A stretch of DNA of 39,031 nucleotides from CAYJGJ01 sp964367585. GTDB lineage: Bacteria > Bacillota > Clostridia > Peptostreptococcales > Anaerovoracaceae. Positions 7,447-17,200 of this stretch are shown here, piece after piece. The notes below the pieces were generated by a model. It searched no databases. It worked only from the letters and a program-made list of their open reading frames with translations, and was not told the DNA's origin. The DNA lies in the NCBI GenBank assembly GCA_964367585.1, contig CAYIYH010000014.1, forward strand, positions 1 to 39,031. Reading direction: 5' to 3'. How positions within the stretch are numbered: the stretch's first letter is position 1; each line of letters opens with the position of its first letter. Both the position numbers and the translations under genes were made by a program.

Positions 7447-9192
7447 ATGGCAAAACAAAAAATAGATTTTAGTATTGAAGAAATTAAACATAAATATAGA
7501 CACACATCATCGCATGTATTAGCGCAAGCAGTCAAAAGAATATGGCCAGATGCTAAGCTGGCTATAGGGCCTGCAATCGATAATGGGTTTTATTATGACA
7601 TAGATATGGAGCATAAACTTTCCGACCCTGATTTGTTAAAAATCATGAAGGAAATGAAAAAAATAATCCAAGCTAATTACCCTATAGAGAAGTTTGAGTT
7701 ATCACGAGAGGAAGCTCTCCAATATGTAAAAGAACAGGGTGAGGATTACAAGTTCGAGCTAATAAACGATTTGCCAGAAGATGCAATAATTTCTTTTTAT
7801 ACTCAAGGTGAGTTTACAGACCTATGTGCCGGTCCACACATGGATTCGACAGGGCAAATTAGTGCAATAAAATTGATGAGTGTTGCGGGTGCATATTGGC
7901 GTGGAGACGAAAACAAAAAGATGCTTCAACGAATTTATGGCACGTCTTTTCCTTCTCAAGAGGAATTGGATGAATACATAAACAGACTAGAGGAAGCAAA
8001 GAAGCGAGATCATCGAAAAATTGGTAAAGAGATGGATCTTTTTGTAATGCAAGAAGAGGGTCCGGGATTTCCATTTTTCATGCCAAACGGTATGGTTCTA
8101 AGGAATGAACTTGAGTATTTTTGGAGACAGGAGCACAAAAAAAGAGGATATGACGAGATAAAAACTCCATTAATCCTAAACGAGGAATTGTGGAGAATAT
8201 CCGGTCACTGGGATCATTACAAAGACAATATGTATTTTACGAATATAGACGAGGGTGCTTTTGCGATAAAGCCAATGAACTGTCCTGGTGCGATGCTGGC
8301 ATACAAAAGAAAGATGTATTCGTACCGCGATTTCCCTATGCGTATGGGAGAACTGGGCCAAGTTCATAGGCACGAATTGTCAGGTGCATTACATGGTCTC
8401 ATGAGAGTTAGAACATTTACTCAAGACGATGCACATTTATTCATGCTACCGGAGCAAATAAAAGAAGAAATCATAAACGTCGTGAAATTTATAGACGATG
8501 TTTATAAGATGTTTGATTTTAAATATCATGTAGAACTTTCTACTCGTCCAGAAAAATCCATGGGTACAGATGATGAATGGCAAATGGCTGAGCAGTCGTT
8601 AAAAGATGCAATGGATGAAGCGAACGTTACTTATATCATTAATGAGGGAGATGGGGCGTTTTACGGACCTAAATTAGATTTCCATCTTGAAGATTGTATT
8701 GGTAGGACTTGGCAATGCGGAACCGTCCAATTAGACTTGCAAATGCCACAACGATTTGATTTGACATATGTGGGGTCGGACAATGAAAAACACAGGCCAA
8801 TAATGATACATAGGGTTATATTTGGTTCTATAGAGAGATTCATTGGAATCCTAATTGAACATTTTGCTGGTAAATTTCCACTTTGGTTAGCGCCCGTCCA
8901 AGTTAAACTTCTAACTGTAGCTGAGTCATTCGAGGATTATGCAAAGCAAATCGCTGCCAAATGTGAGGACTGCGGATTGCGTGTACAACTAGATGTGAGA
9001 AATGAAAAAATAGGATATAAGTTAAGAGAGGCACGAAACGAGAGAGTTTCGTATATAGGAATAATAGGCGAACGTGAAATGCAAAATAATACTATTTCGG
9101 TGCGATCAAACAAACTCGGTGAGCTCGGAGAATTGAACGTAGAAGATTTTGTAGCAAAACTTGTAGAAGAAGTGTTGACTAAGGCTGTGTAG
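7447..9192 (+). CDS. thrS: Threonyl-tRNA synthetase, form without N-terminal TGS domain
   Basis: 581 residues, about 60 fewer than typical ThrRS, because the protein begins directly at the editing (N2) domain: HTSSHVLAQAVKRIWPDA and the CAGPH motif are present, while the usual N1/TGS domain is missing. ATG 7447 follows AGAGGTG and no in-frame coding lies upstream. The class II catalytic core is complete: KPMNCPGAM with the zinc cysteine at about 279, RMGELGQVHRHE, TFTQDDAHLF, RTWQCGTVQLD and MIHRVIFGS, then an anticodon-binding domain. It charges tRNA-Thr with threonine. Only 97 bases separate it from the LCP gene, and no T-box is seen. Confidence 0.96.
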   Translation: MAKQKIDFSIEEIKHKYRHTSSHVLAQAVKRIWPDAKLAIGPAIDNGFYYDIDMEHKLSDPDLLKIMKEMKKIIQANYPIEKFELSREEALQYVKEQGEDYKFELINDLPEDAIISFYTQGEFTDLCAGPHMDSTGQISAIKLMSVAGAYWRGDENKKMLQRIYGTSFPSQEELDEYINRLEEAKKRDHRKIGKEMDLFVMQEEGPGFPFFMPNGMVLRNELEYFWRQEHKKRGYDEIKTPLILNEELWRISGHWDHYKDNMYFTNIDEGAFAIKPMNCPGAMLAYKRKMYSYRDFPMRMGELGQVHRHELSGALHGLMRVRTFTQDDAHLFMLPEQIKEEIINVVKFIDDVYKMFDFKYHVELSTRPEKSMGTDDEWQMAEQSLKDAMDEANVTYIINEGDGAFYGPKLDFHLEDCIGRTWQCGTVQLDLQMPQRFDLTYVGSDNEKHRPIMIHRVIFGSIERFIGILIEHFAGKFPLWLAPVQVKLLTVAESFEDYAKQIAAKCEDCGLRVQLDVRNEKIGYKLREARNERVSYIGIIGEREMQNNTISVRSNKLGELGELNVEDFVAKLVEEVLTKAV

Positions 9193-9219
9193 AGCGTAGC
9201 TTAAGGGGGATTTAAAAGC

Positions 9220-10371
9220 ATGACAGAAAATCAAAATGGTGGGCAAGACAATAATCAATCGCAAACTAATCAGCAACAATATAACCAACCACAGTACAAT
9301 CATCAACAATATAATCAAACATATCAAAATTATGGACGATATAATCAGCAATACGGACAACACCAGGGTCAGGAACCACCAAAGAAAAAGAAGAAGAATC
9401 TCATAATTGCACTTGTGATAATCCTTATTTTATCCGTACTAGTATTTCTAGGATTTTCGTTTATATCGTTTGTTACAAGTGGAATTCTTTCGACATCAAC
9501 AAATTCGGGAACAAGCACGATGGAAATTGCTTGGGACTACGTAGGAGTGGTATATGTAGAAGGGACGATTTCTGAGGGTGTTGTGGGGACATATGATCAT
9601 AACTATATTATGACTAGTATAGACGATATGATGTATGATCCTCAAAATAAAGGGCTAATGCTCCACGTTAATACGCCGGGGGGATCGGTGTATGCGTCGG
9701 ATGAATTATACTTAAAGATATTGGAATACAAAGAAACGGGTAAGCCAGTTTATACGTATATGGCGTCGCAGGCGACATCTGGTGGATATTATATAGCCGC
9801 TCCTTCGGATAAAATAATCGCAAACAGAAATACATGGACTGGATCTATCGGTGTAACGATTGGAACTATATTGGATGTCTCAGACCTACTAAATAGAGTA
9901 GGCGTTAAGGCAACAACAATTACTTCAGGCCCTAATAAGGCAATGGGAAGTAATTACGAGCCAATGACACCAGAGCAATTAGCAATTTTCCAATCGTTAG
10001 TAGACGAGGCATACTATCAATTTGTAGAGATAGTTGCAGATGGCAGAGGTTTCACGATAGAAGAAACCGTTAAAATTGCAGACGGCAGAATATATACGGC
10101 AAATCAAGCATTGGAATTAGGCCTTATAGATGAGATTTCCACCTTCGAAGATGCAATCTATACGATGCAAGAGGAAAATGGACTCGGTGATATTGATATG
10201 GTAGACTTTGCACCTATGATAGAACTTTCCTTGTTAGATTTGTTATATGGGAAGTCCGAGCAAGGAACTCAAGATAGCATATTGAACGAGTATGAAAAGA
10301 TTATGGAAATAGTAAATGGGGGCAATGAATTTAATGTATCTTATATAGCAGATGTAAAAAAGGGAGAATAA
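9220..10371 (+). CDS. sppA: Signal peptide peptidase SppA, S49 family
   Basis: 383 residues. The first ~50 residues are rich in Asn, Gln and Tyr (repeats such as QQYNQPQYN), followed by a lysine cluster and one membrane helix at about 62-85, so the catalytic part faces outside. The S49 serine is Ser187 in ATSGGYYIAAP. The catalytic lysine is Lys240 in GPNKAMGS, 53 residues later, the spacing found in Bacillus SppA (Ser147, Lys199). It degrades cleaved signal peptides in the membrane. RBS is AAGGGGG, 28 bases after thrS, so the two are probably cotranscribed. Confidence 0.93.
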   Translation: MTENQNGGQDNNQSQTNQQQYNQPQYNHQQYNQTYQNYGRYNQQYGQHQGQEPPKKKKKNLIIALVIILILSVLVFLGFSFISFVTSGILSTSTNSGTSTMEIAWDYVGVVYVEGTISEGVVGTYDHNYIMTSIDDMMYDPQNKGLMLHVNTPGGSVYASDELYLKILEYKETGKPVYTYMASQATSGGYYIAAPSDKIIANRNTWTGSIGVTIGTILDVSDLLNRVGVKATTITSGPNKAMGSNYEPMTPEQLAIFQSLVDEAYYQFVEIVADGRGFTIEETVKIADGRIYTANQALELGLIDEISTFEDAIYTMQEENGLGDIDMVDFAPMIELSLLDLLYGKSEQGTQDSILNEYEKIMEIVNGGNEFNVSYIADVKKGE

Positions 10372-10499
10372 ATCCAATCGCTTATGTGCCACAGTACTAG
10401 TATATTGGTAATAAAATATATTTATAAAAAAAATTGTTATAGGTAATAATTTGTAATATCAAGAGTAGTAATAGGTAAATGAAAGGGAAGGGTACAATT

Positions 10500-10622
10500 A
10501 TGAAAAAGAGTACATGTAGTTTTTTTGTGGCATTGGCAACGGTTGCCTTTGTTGCGGCAGCAGTTTATGTAGCAACTAAAGACGAAAAAGAAGAGATGGA
10601 AATAGAAGAAGCAGGAGAATAG
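10500..10622 (+). CDS. Small single-pass membrane peptide (40 residues), unknown function
   Basis: ATG 10500 follows a GGGAAGGG ribosome site. The peptide has a short basic start (MKKSTC), a hydrophobic helix of about 18 residues (FFVALATVAFVAAAVYVA) and a highly acidic tail (KDEKEEMEIEEAGE). No family is recognised; the pattern matches the many small YtxH-like or hypothetical membrane peptides of Firmicutes. The last five codons and the stop lie within one arm of a 16-bp perfect inverted repeat. Confidence 0.6.
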   Translation: MKKSTCSFFVALATVAFVAAAVYVATKDEKEEMEIEEAGE

Positions 10623-10641
10623 GAGATTCTCCTGCTTCTTC
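10605..10641. other. 16-bp perfect inverted repeat across the stop codon of the small peptide gene
   Basis: GAAGAAGCAGGAGAAT (10605-10620) and ATTCTCCTGCTTCTTC (10626-10641) are exact complements around a 5-nt loop. It lies between convergent genes but has no T-run on either strand after the stem, so it is not a standard intrinsic terminator. It could still block transcription or protect the 3' ends of the convergent mRNAs. Confidence 0.8.
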
Positions 10642-10654
10642 ATAAAAAAAGATA

Positions 10655-11518
10655 TCAATCCTCTTTTGATGCAAATTCTTCTAGTTCTTCGAGAGAACCT
10701 TTGTAGATATTGAGATCTATATGATCAATCCCATCGTATCCTTCCAGTTCTCCCCAAAAAGTGTATTGCAAAAAGTCCCATTGCTTATCATCGGAAAGTG
10801 TATCTACTGTATCGGGACTTGCGATCCATATGGGGTTGTCGTAATATTCGGATATGTATGTACTATATATCCAGCGTGTCGTGTATATAATGGGTTCTTT
10901 TCCATAATGATCTTCGAGCATTACGAGAAGATTAGAAAGCTCATAGTGCAAGTCATTTATGTCGGGTGGATTTTCGTTGTACATTCCATAGAATTCTACA
11001 TCAACAACTGGTGGGAGTGAATCGTCTCTCCTAGGCACTGTTTCGATGAAAAGTTCGGCTTGGTCTATTCCCGAGGAATCATAGTTCATAAAGTGATAAG
11101 CGCCATGGATGATTTTTGTCTTGTCTAAGTCATTCCAGTTTTGCTCAAAGTAATCATCGACGAAGTAATCTCCTTCCGTCGCCTTTACGAATGCAAATTT
11201 TACGCCCTGTTGATACAAGTTTCGCCAATCGACATTCCCTTGATATGCAGACACATCTACCCCATGGACTTTGTATTTCGAAATTTCTTCTGCAACTATT
11301 CCATACTCTTCATATTTTTTTAGAGTAGAAAATTCAGAGAGGTTGTCAGAGCTAGATTCGAGTAAATACCCAAAATTAATGAATGCCCAGGCGGAAACGC
11401 TTAGTAGCAGTGCAACAAATATCAGCGAAACCCATCCTGTAGGGGATGTTATCAGAAATCGACTGTTGACTGTCGTATTACTTTTATTTTTTGCCCGCTT
11501 TTTATTGTATTGTGGCAT
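10655..11518 (-). CDS. Membrane-anchored glycoside hydrolase family 25 lysozyme
   Basis: 287 residues. A basic N-terminus is followed by one membrane helix (about 29-53), a linker, and a GH25 domain (about 84-285). GH25 markers are GVDVSAYQGNVDW with Asp88, FAFVKATEGDYFVD, HGAYHFMNY, and the catalytic DxE pair in PVVDVEFYG (Asp173, Glu175). These enzymes cleave the N-acetylmuramyl-beta-1,4-N-acetylglucosamine bond of peptidoglycan. The type-II anchor and absence of phage genes point to cell-wall remodelling rather than a prophage endolysin. Its 3' end converges with the small peptide gene. Confidence 0.92.
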   Translation of the reverse strand: MPQYNKKRAKNKSNTTVNSRFLITSPTGWVSLIFVALLLSVSAWAFINFGYLLESSSDNLSEFSTLKKYEEYGIVAEEISKYKVHGVDVSAYQGNVDWRNLYQQGVKFAFVKATEGDYFVDDYFEQNWNDLDKTKIIHGAYHFMNYDSSGIDQAELFIETVPRRDDSLPPVVDVEFYGMYNENPPDINDLHYELSNLLVMLEDHYGKEPIIYTTRWIYSTYISEYYDNPIWIASPDTVDTLSDDKQWDFLQYTFWGELEGYDGIDHIDLNIYKGSLEELEEFASKED

Positions 11519-11528
11519 GAATACCTGC

Positions 11529-11564
11529 TTTCGTATAAATAAGAGGGAGTAGTATAATACGAAA
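11529..11564 (-). promoter_or_regulatory. 8-bp inverted repeat in the GH25 promoter/leader
   Basis: TTTCGTAT (11529-11536) and ATACGAAA (11557-11564) are exact complements flanking 20 bases just upstream of the GH25 start at 11518. On the minus strand the span includes a possible TATTAT -10 and reaches the weak ribosome site, so it could be an operator or a leader hairpin. Confidence 0.4.
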
Positions 11565-11737
11565 TAGGGTGATCGTGATGATTCCCTGTTTTCGTGAATG
11601 ATAGGATTGCTTGCAACATATCACTAATATACATGATATGAATAAGACAATCAAGGATATAATAAGATAAATAACACATCGTTTATCTGCATTACGAAAT
11701 TATGAAAAATGGTGTATGAGCAAAAAGTAGAAAAATA

Positions 11738-12397
11738 ATGAAAGATTATTACACAGTTATAAAAGAAAATGAATATAGATGTGAGATAGAAAAGTCTAAA
11801 TTCATTGCATCAATAAAGCCTGTAGAAAGTAAAGAAGAAGCTCTCGATTTTATTTCGAATATTAAATTAAAATACAAAGACGCAACACATAATGTGCCCG
11901 TATATGTAGTAGGGGAGAATTTTGATTTAACTTGGGCAAGTGATGACGGTGAACCGCAAGGGACTGCAGGCGTTCCAATAATGCAAATGTTAGTAAAAGA
12001 GGGAATAACAAATGTTGCAGTGATTGTGACGAGGTATTTCGGTGGCGTTAAACTTGGAACTGGCGGATTAGTTAGGGCATACACCCATACAGCAAAGCAA
12101 GGCTTGTTGACTGCAGGTGTTTGTATTGTAAAAAACATGCAGTCGCTAAAATATGAAATAGATTATTCCCATCTCAGTACGATTCAATCAAAGCAAAAGG
12201 AATTAGAATATAAAGTTAAAAACATAGAATACACAGATAAAGTGTGTGTGGAACTCGTGTTTGAAATTGAAGAAAAAGAGTGTATATACAAGTACCTTGC
12301 CGACATAAGTAGGGGTAATTCTAGATTAATTGAAGAGAAAATAATTCTTGAAAAAAATGAAGTAACAAATTTTGGGAAAAAGGAGACTGGCAGTTGA
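11738..12397 (+). CDS. yigZ: YigZ/IMPACT family protein (UPF0029)
   Basis: 219 residues. The conserved block KSKFIASIKPV, ATHNVPVYVVG, DDGEPQGTAGVPI and VTRYFGGVKLGTGGLVRAY is diagnostic of YigZ, followed by the shorter C-terminal domain. The eukaryotic relative IMPACT regulates Gcn2; the bacterial role is unsettled, with nucleic-acid or nucleotide binding suggested by structure. Ribosome site before ATG 11738 is weak. Its stop overlaps the start of the following phosphatase by four bases, so the pair is translationally coupled. Confidence 0.92.
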   Translation: MKDYYTVIKENEYRCEIEKSKFIASIKPVESKEEALDFISNIKLKYKDATHNVPVYVVGENFDLTWASDDGEPQGTAGVPIMQMLVKEGITNVAVIVTRYFGGVKLGTGGLVRAYTHTAKQGLLTAGVCIVKNMQSLKYEIDYSHLSTIQSKQKELEYKVKNIEYTDKVCVELVFEIEEKECIYKYLADISRGNSRLIEEKIILEKNEVTNFGKKETGS

Positions 12398-12993
12398 AAA
12401 AAGAAATGTATATCATAAGGCATGGTATATCTGTAGGCAATGTTAATGAGTGGTTTTATGGTCATACTGATTTGCCTCTTACAGAAGAAGGGAAAAAGGA
12501 GTTAGCAACTCAGAGAGAGTCGGGGATGTATCCCTCTCATGAAGATGCACTATGTTTCACGAGTGGAATGAGAAGAACCGAGGAGACGTTTACCGCTATT
12601 TTTGGAGACGTCGAACACGGTAAAATACCACACCTGATGGAGATAAATTTCGGTGATTATGAATGTAAAAAATACGATGAACTAATTGATGAAGAACACT
12701 TTTTGAAATGGAATGAAGATGAAAGTGGTCGAACTCAATTCCCTAACGGTGAGAGTCGAAACGATTTTGATAAAAGAGTTCGCAATGGTCTAAATACATT
12801 GATTGATCAATTCAAAGGCACAGAGAAAGTCATAGCAGTAATACATGGTGGAGTAATAAGTAAGATATTTGAATTCTTATTTCCCGAAGAGAAGAAGACC
12901 GAGTGGGATTTTTTACCACTTCCAGGGTACGGATATGTAATAGAGTTTGAGAATAATATGCCTGTTAATTATAGAGAAATAAGAAAAGTATAG
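12394..12993 (+). CDS. Histidine phosphatase superfamily (phosphoglycerate mutase-like) protein
   Basis: 199 residues. Begins with TTG overlapping the yigZ stop (TTGA), placed after AAGGAG; an ATG at 12406 is the alternative. The RHG signature (YIIRHGISVGN, His10) and second catalytic histidine (AVIHGGVISK, His151) are present, with FYGHTDLPLTEEGKKE typical of the family. Members dephosphorylate small molecules (alpha-ribazole phosphate, phosphoglycerate, sugar phosphates). Placement next to serC leaves open a metabolite phosphatase role, but the substrate cannot be told from sequence. 12 bases separate it from serC. Confidence 0.88.
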   Translation: MKKEMYIIRHGISVGNVNEWFYGHTDLPLTEEGKKELATQRESGMYPSHEDALCFTSGMRRTEETFTAIFGDVEHGKIPHLMEINFGDYECKKYDELIDEEHFLKWNEDESGRTQFPNGESRNDFDKRVRNGLNTLIDQFKGTEKVIAVIHGGVISKIFEFLFPEEKKTEWDFLPLPGYGYVIEFENNMPVNYREIRKV

Positions 12994-13005
12994 AGAGGAA
13001 AAATC

Positions 13006-14097
13006 ATGAAAAGAGAAGAAAGAGTTTACAATTTTTCGGCAGGTCCATCAATGCTGCCATTGGAAGTAATAGAAGATGTAGCAAAAAACTTATCCAACTA
13101 TGAGCTTTCCGGGCAATCTGTAATGGAGATGAGCCATAGATCCCCCGAATTCGAAAAGATAATTACAGATGCAGAGAATAATCTAAGAGAATTGCTTAAT
13201 ATCCCATCTAATTATAAAGTAATGTTTTTGCAAGGCGGAGCAACCCTTCAATTTGCTATGATTCCAATGAATCTCTTAGTATCATCAAAAAAAGCCGACT
13301 ATATTGTCACAGGCACATGGGCAAAAAAAGCAGCACAAGAGGCTATGAAATTCGGAGATGTGAAGATCGTAGCGAGTTCTGAGGAATCAACTTTTACTTA
13401 TATCCCTAAGGTTAAAAAAGAAGAAATTAGACAGGATGCGGATTATGTTCATATCACCTATAATAATACTATTTATGGTACTCATTTCAATTATATACCT
13501 GAAACAGGCAGTATTCCTTTAGTTGCGGACATGTCGTCGTGCATTTTATCTGAGGAGATAGATGTAACAAAATTTGCATTGATATATGCAGGTGCACAAA
13601 AAAATGTAGGGCCTGCGGGAAGTACGATTGTCATCATACGTGAAGATATGATTGGACATGCTTCTAAAGACGTCCCGACGTATTTAGACTATAAAATACA
13701 TGCGGATAACGATTCGCTATATAATACTCCTCCTTGCATGGCTATATATGTAGCAGGTGAAGTTTTCAAATTAATAGTAAAGAATGGTGGTTTAAAAACT
13801 CTTTCGGAAAGCAATATTGACAAGGCAAATGCACTATACGACTATATAGACAATAGTAAGTTATATAAGTGTCCAGTCGCTAAAGAAGACAGATCTTTGA
13901 TGAATGTTGTATTTGTAACCGGAGATAGTGAATTAGACAAGCAATTTGTTGCAACATCGAAAGAAGCGGGATTACTTAACTTGGCAGGCCATAGATCTAT
14001 AGGCGGAATGAGGGCTAGCATTTACAACGCAATGCCAAAAGAAGGTGTCTCCAAACTAATCGACTTCATGAAGGATTTTGAACAAAAAAACATATAA
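13006..14097 (+). CDS. serC: Phosphoserine aminotransferase
   Basis: 363 residues, normal length. It opens with NFSAGPSMLPLEVIEDV, carries FLQGGATLQFAMIPMNL, and the PLP lysine is Lys199 in YAGAQKNVGPAG. SerC converts 3-phosphohydroxypyruvate plus glutamate into phosphoserine plus 2-oxoglutarate, the second step of serine synthesis. RBS AGAGGA. Neither serA nor serB is adjacent; the phosphatase upstream overlaps yigZ and is not a recognisable SerB. Followed by the tandem-repeat leader of the RND gene. Confidence 0.96.
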   Translation: MKREERVYNFSAGPSMLPLEVIEDVAKNLSNYELSGQSVMEMSHRSPEFEKIITDAENNLRELLNIPSNYKVMFLQGGATLQFAMIPMNLLVSSKKADYIVTGTWAKKAAQEAMKFGDVKIVASSEESTFTYIPKVKKEEIRQDADYVHITYNNTIYGTHFNYIPETGSIPLVADMSSCILSEEIDVTKFALIYAGAQKNVGPAGSTIVIIREDMIGHASKDVPTYLDYKIHADNDSLYNTPPCMAIYVAGEVFKLIVKNGGLKTLSESNIDKANALYDYIDNSKLYKCPVAKEDRSLMNVVFVTGDSELDKQFVATSKEAGLLNLAGHRSIGGMRASIYNAMPKEGVSKLIDFMKDFEQKNI

Positions 14098-14140
14098 AGT
14101 AAATCTATCTGATAGTAATAAAGTTGTATTCTATAAAAAA

Positions 14141-14264
14141 GTTAGATGCGACATAACGGTATGCAACAAGCGAAGTCAAAAAAAGTTAGGTACGACATAA
14201 CGGTATGCAACAAGCGAAGTCAAAAAATCAGATCTGTCATAATAGTTTGCAGTAAATCGGGCGT
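14141..14264 (+). repeat. 44-bp tandem repeat (two near-perfect copies plus a decayed third) with ACGG-loop hairpins
   Basis: Copy 1 (14141-14184) and copy 2 (14185-14228) differ at two positions in the first dozen bases. A third, degenerate copy extends to about 14264, 15 bases before the RND start. Each good copy contains CATA-ACGG-TATG (14152-14163 and 14196-14207), a short perfect hairpin with an ACGG tetraloop. Tandem ACGR-loop hairpins are the hallmark of the guanidine-II (mini-ykkC) riboswitch, but the four-pair AT-rich stems are weak. A tandem protein operator is equally possible. Confidence 0.85.
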
Positions 14265-14279
14265 AGTAGAAAGAATAAA

Positions 14280-17200
14280 ATGGGAAAATTTAGTGTCAAA
14301 AAACCATACACGGTATATGTAGCAGCCGTAATAATAATTATATTGGGTATTGTAGCTTATCCAAGAATGATCTTGGATCTCTTTCCACAGATAGATCTAC
14401 CTATGATTGTGGTAGTTACACCGTATCCAGGGGGAAATCCTGAACAAGTTGAAACGGAAGTCACTCAACCCTTAGAGGAAAGTTTGGCAACGGTAGAAAA
14501 TGTAGAAAATATCAGTTCCTCATCTAGTAATAATTCTTCGATGATAATGCTTGAATTTCAGGAAGACGTCGATATGGATGCGGCATCCGTAGACATTTTG
14601 CAAAATATAAATATGGTCAGTGGCGAATTCGATGAAATGGTTGGTTCTTCGATATTGTTGAAAATGAACCCTACTATGTTACCGGTTGCGACGGTTGCAG
14701 TGTCTTATGAGGGGATGGATAACATCGAACTTTCTACTTTTTTAAACGAAAAGATTGGGCCTACCCTCGAGTCTGTCGAGGGAATAGCAAGCTATAGCGC
14801 TAGTGGATTGGTGTCGGAGAGAGTTAATGCCGTTATTAACCAATCTAGGCTCGATGTGATCAATAGTGAAATCTTGAGCACGGTCAATAGCCAGATTGCG
14901 AGTGGAATATATCAAATGGACGTCGCAATAGACCAAATGGAAGCGGGGATAGCTGAAACCGCTGCCGCAAGAGAGGGGCTTGAGGCACAACGTCAGGCGA
15001 TGGAAGCGGCTGGGACACCTATGCCTATAGAAGTATACCTCGAACAGATGGCAACCATTACCGCTGCGGAGGTAGAGCTTAGAGACGGATTAGACACTAT
15101 TCAAGGGCAAAAATATAGTCTTGAGGCCCAGGCGGACGACATGAGAGCAGCCGCCGATTTGGGAAGCAAAATCACTGTCGAAATGATTACAGGATTGCTT
15201 CAAGCACAGAATTTTGAAATGCCGGCCGGATATATTAGCGAAAGTGGTCAAACATACCTAGTAAGTGTTGGAGATAAAATCAGCAGTGTCGAAGAAGCTA
15301 AGTCACTATTTCTTTTTGACAGTGGTGTTTCGTCTGTAGGCGAAATATATTTGGAAGACGTTGCAGATGTTTCTATATATAACAATAGTGAGGAAGTATA
15401 CACGAATGTAAATGGTGAAAACGGGATAATACTTTCCCTCTTTAAACAGTCAAACATACCTACAGTTGATGCCACAGACAATATGTTGCAACGATTTGAG
15501 GAACTGGAAAAAGAATACGAGGGATTAGAATTTACTTCCTTAATGAACCAAGGCGATTATATTAAATTAATCGTTTCCACTATCTTAGATAGCTTAGTAT
15601 GGGGAGCGATTTTTGCCATTATCATACTGGCACTGTTCTTAAGAAGTATCAGACCGACAATAATTACACTCATAAGTATTCCTTTTAGTTTGATATTTGC
15701 ACTGACACTTATGTATTTTTCCGGTGTTACGATCAATATGATTTCAATGTCGGGACTTGCCGTATCGGTAGGGATGCTCGTAGACAATTCAATAGTAGTA
15801 ATTGAAAATATATATAGACTCAGAAAAGAAGGGTTTAGTGCAAAAAACGCTGCGATTGAGGGGACGAAACAGGTCAGTGGTGCGATAACAGCGTCGACAC
15901 TCACGACAATATCTGTGTTTGCACCGATAATATTTGTGGAAGGAATCACTAGGCAATTATTCACCGATATGGCGCTTACGATCACATATTCATTAGTAGC
16001 AAGTTTGATAATTGCAACCACTCTAGTTCCAGCCATGTCTGCCACTGTCCTAGATAGAATGAATATCAAAGAATATAAAGATAGTGAGAAATTTACTTCG
16101 TTTTATAGAAAAGCCATAACATATGCATTATCCAATAAGGCGTTAGTACTTTCCGTCGTTGCATTTCTTTTTGTTGGCAGTCTTTTCTTGTCTGTCAGCA
16201 AGGGGTTTATATTTATGCCAGACATGAGCTCGCCTCAGATTTCTGTTAGCATTAACATGCCTGACGGCTATACGCTAGATCAAACAAAAGCGGAGGCCGA
16301 AAATATTATAGATATAATATCTGAGATTGATGAAGTGAAAGACATCGGTGGAATGCTTGAAAACAACTCTATTATGGGTATCGGAGAAGCGAGCATAGAG
16401 ACAGTTTCCTTATTCGTAATGCTAGATGAATCAATGGAGTATGATTCAAATGCTATTTCTAAACAAATCGAGGAGTTAACCAAAGATTCTCCTGCGGAAG
16501 TCGTCCCGAGTTCCACTTCTAGTGCAGACTTTACTGCAGCATTAGGTGGAGACGGAATGTCGATCGAGGTATCGGGAAATGATATTCTCGATATGCAAGA
16601 TGCGGCAATAATGATTGGCGATGCAATAAGTGATATAGATGGTGTCGGAGAAGTATTTAATGGATTGGAAGAAACAGACACCCAATTGCATTTTACCGTC
16701 GATAAAAATGCAGCAATGAAAAATGGTGTCACCGTCGCTCAAATATATGCTGCAATGGCGGAGCTTCTTAACACCGATCATATGGCTACTTCTGTTACAT
16801 GGGAGGGAGACAGTTTTGATATATATGTCTCTGATAGTGGAAAAGTATCTCCTGGAGTAGAGAATATTACGAATGCCGATTTGGTTATCGAAATGGGAGG
16901 TGGCGATACTAAGACTCTTAGCATTAGTGACGTGGCTACTTTGGAAGAGCGCCCGGCTATGAGATCAATCAGTAGAAACGATCAGCAACGATATATGGAA
17001 GTAAGCGCCCAAGTATTAGAAGGGTATAATATTACACTAGTATCGGAAGAAGCGAGAAATGTTATAGATAAACTCGAATTGCCGGATGGGATTGCTGTGT
17101 CGTACAGTGGAGAAAATGAAACAATAATGGAAGCCATGGAACAACTACTATTGTTGCTCGTCGTAGGAATAATTTTTGTATACTTAATAATGGTTGCCCA

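Noticed and set aside
10655..11518. Prophage endolysin
   Set aside because: The GH25 protein has a membrane anchor, and no holin, tail or integrase genes are near.
15557..16069. Minus-strand ORF of 170 codons inside the RND gene
   Set aside because: It lies opposite membrane helices of the pump; such hydrophobic antisense ORFs arise from codon bias, and no start signals are seen.
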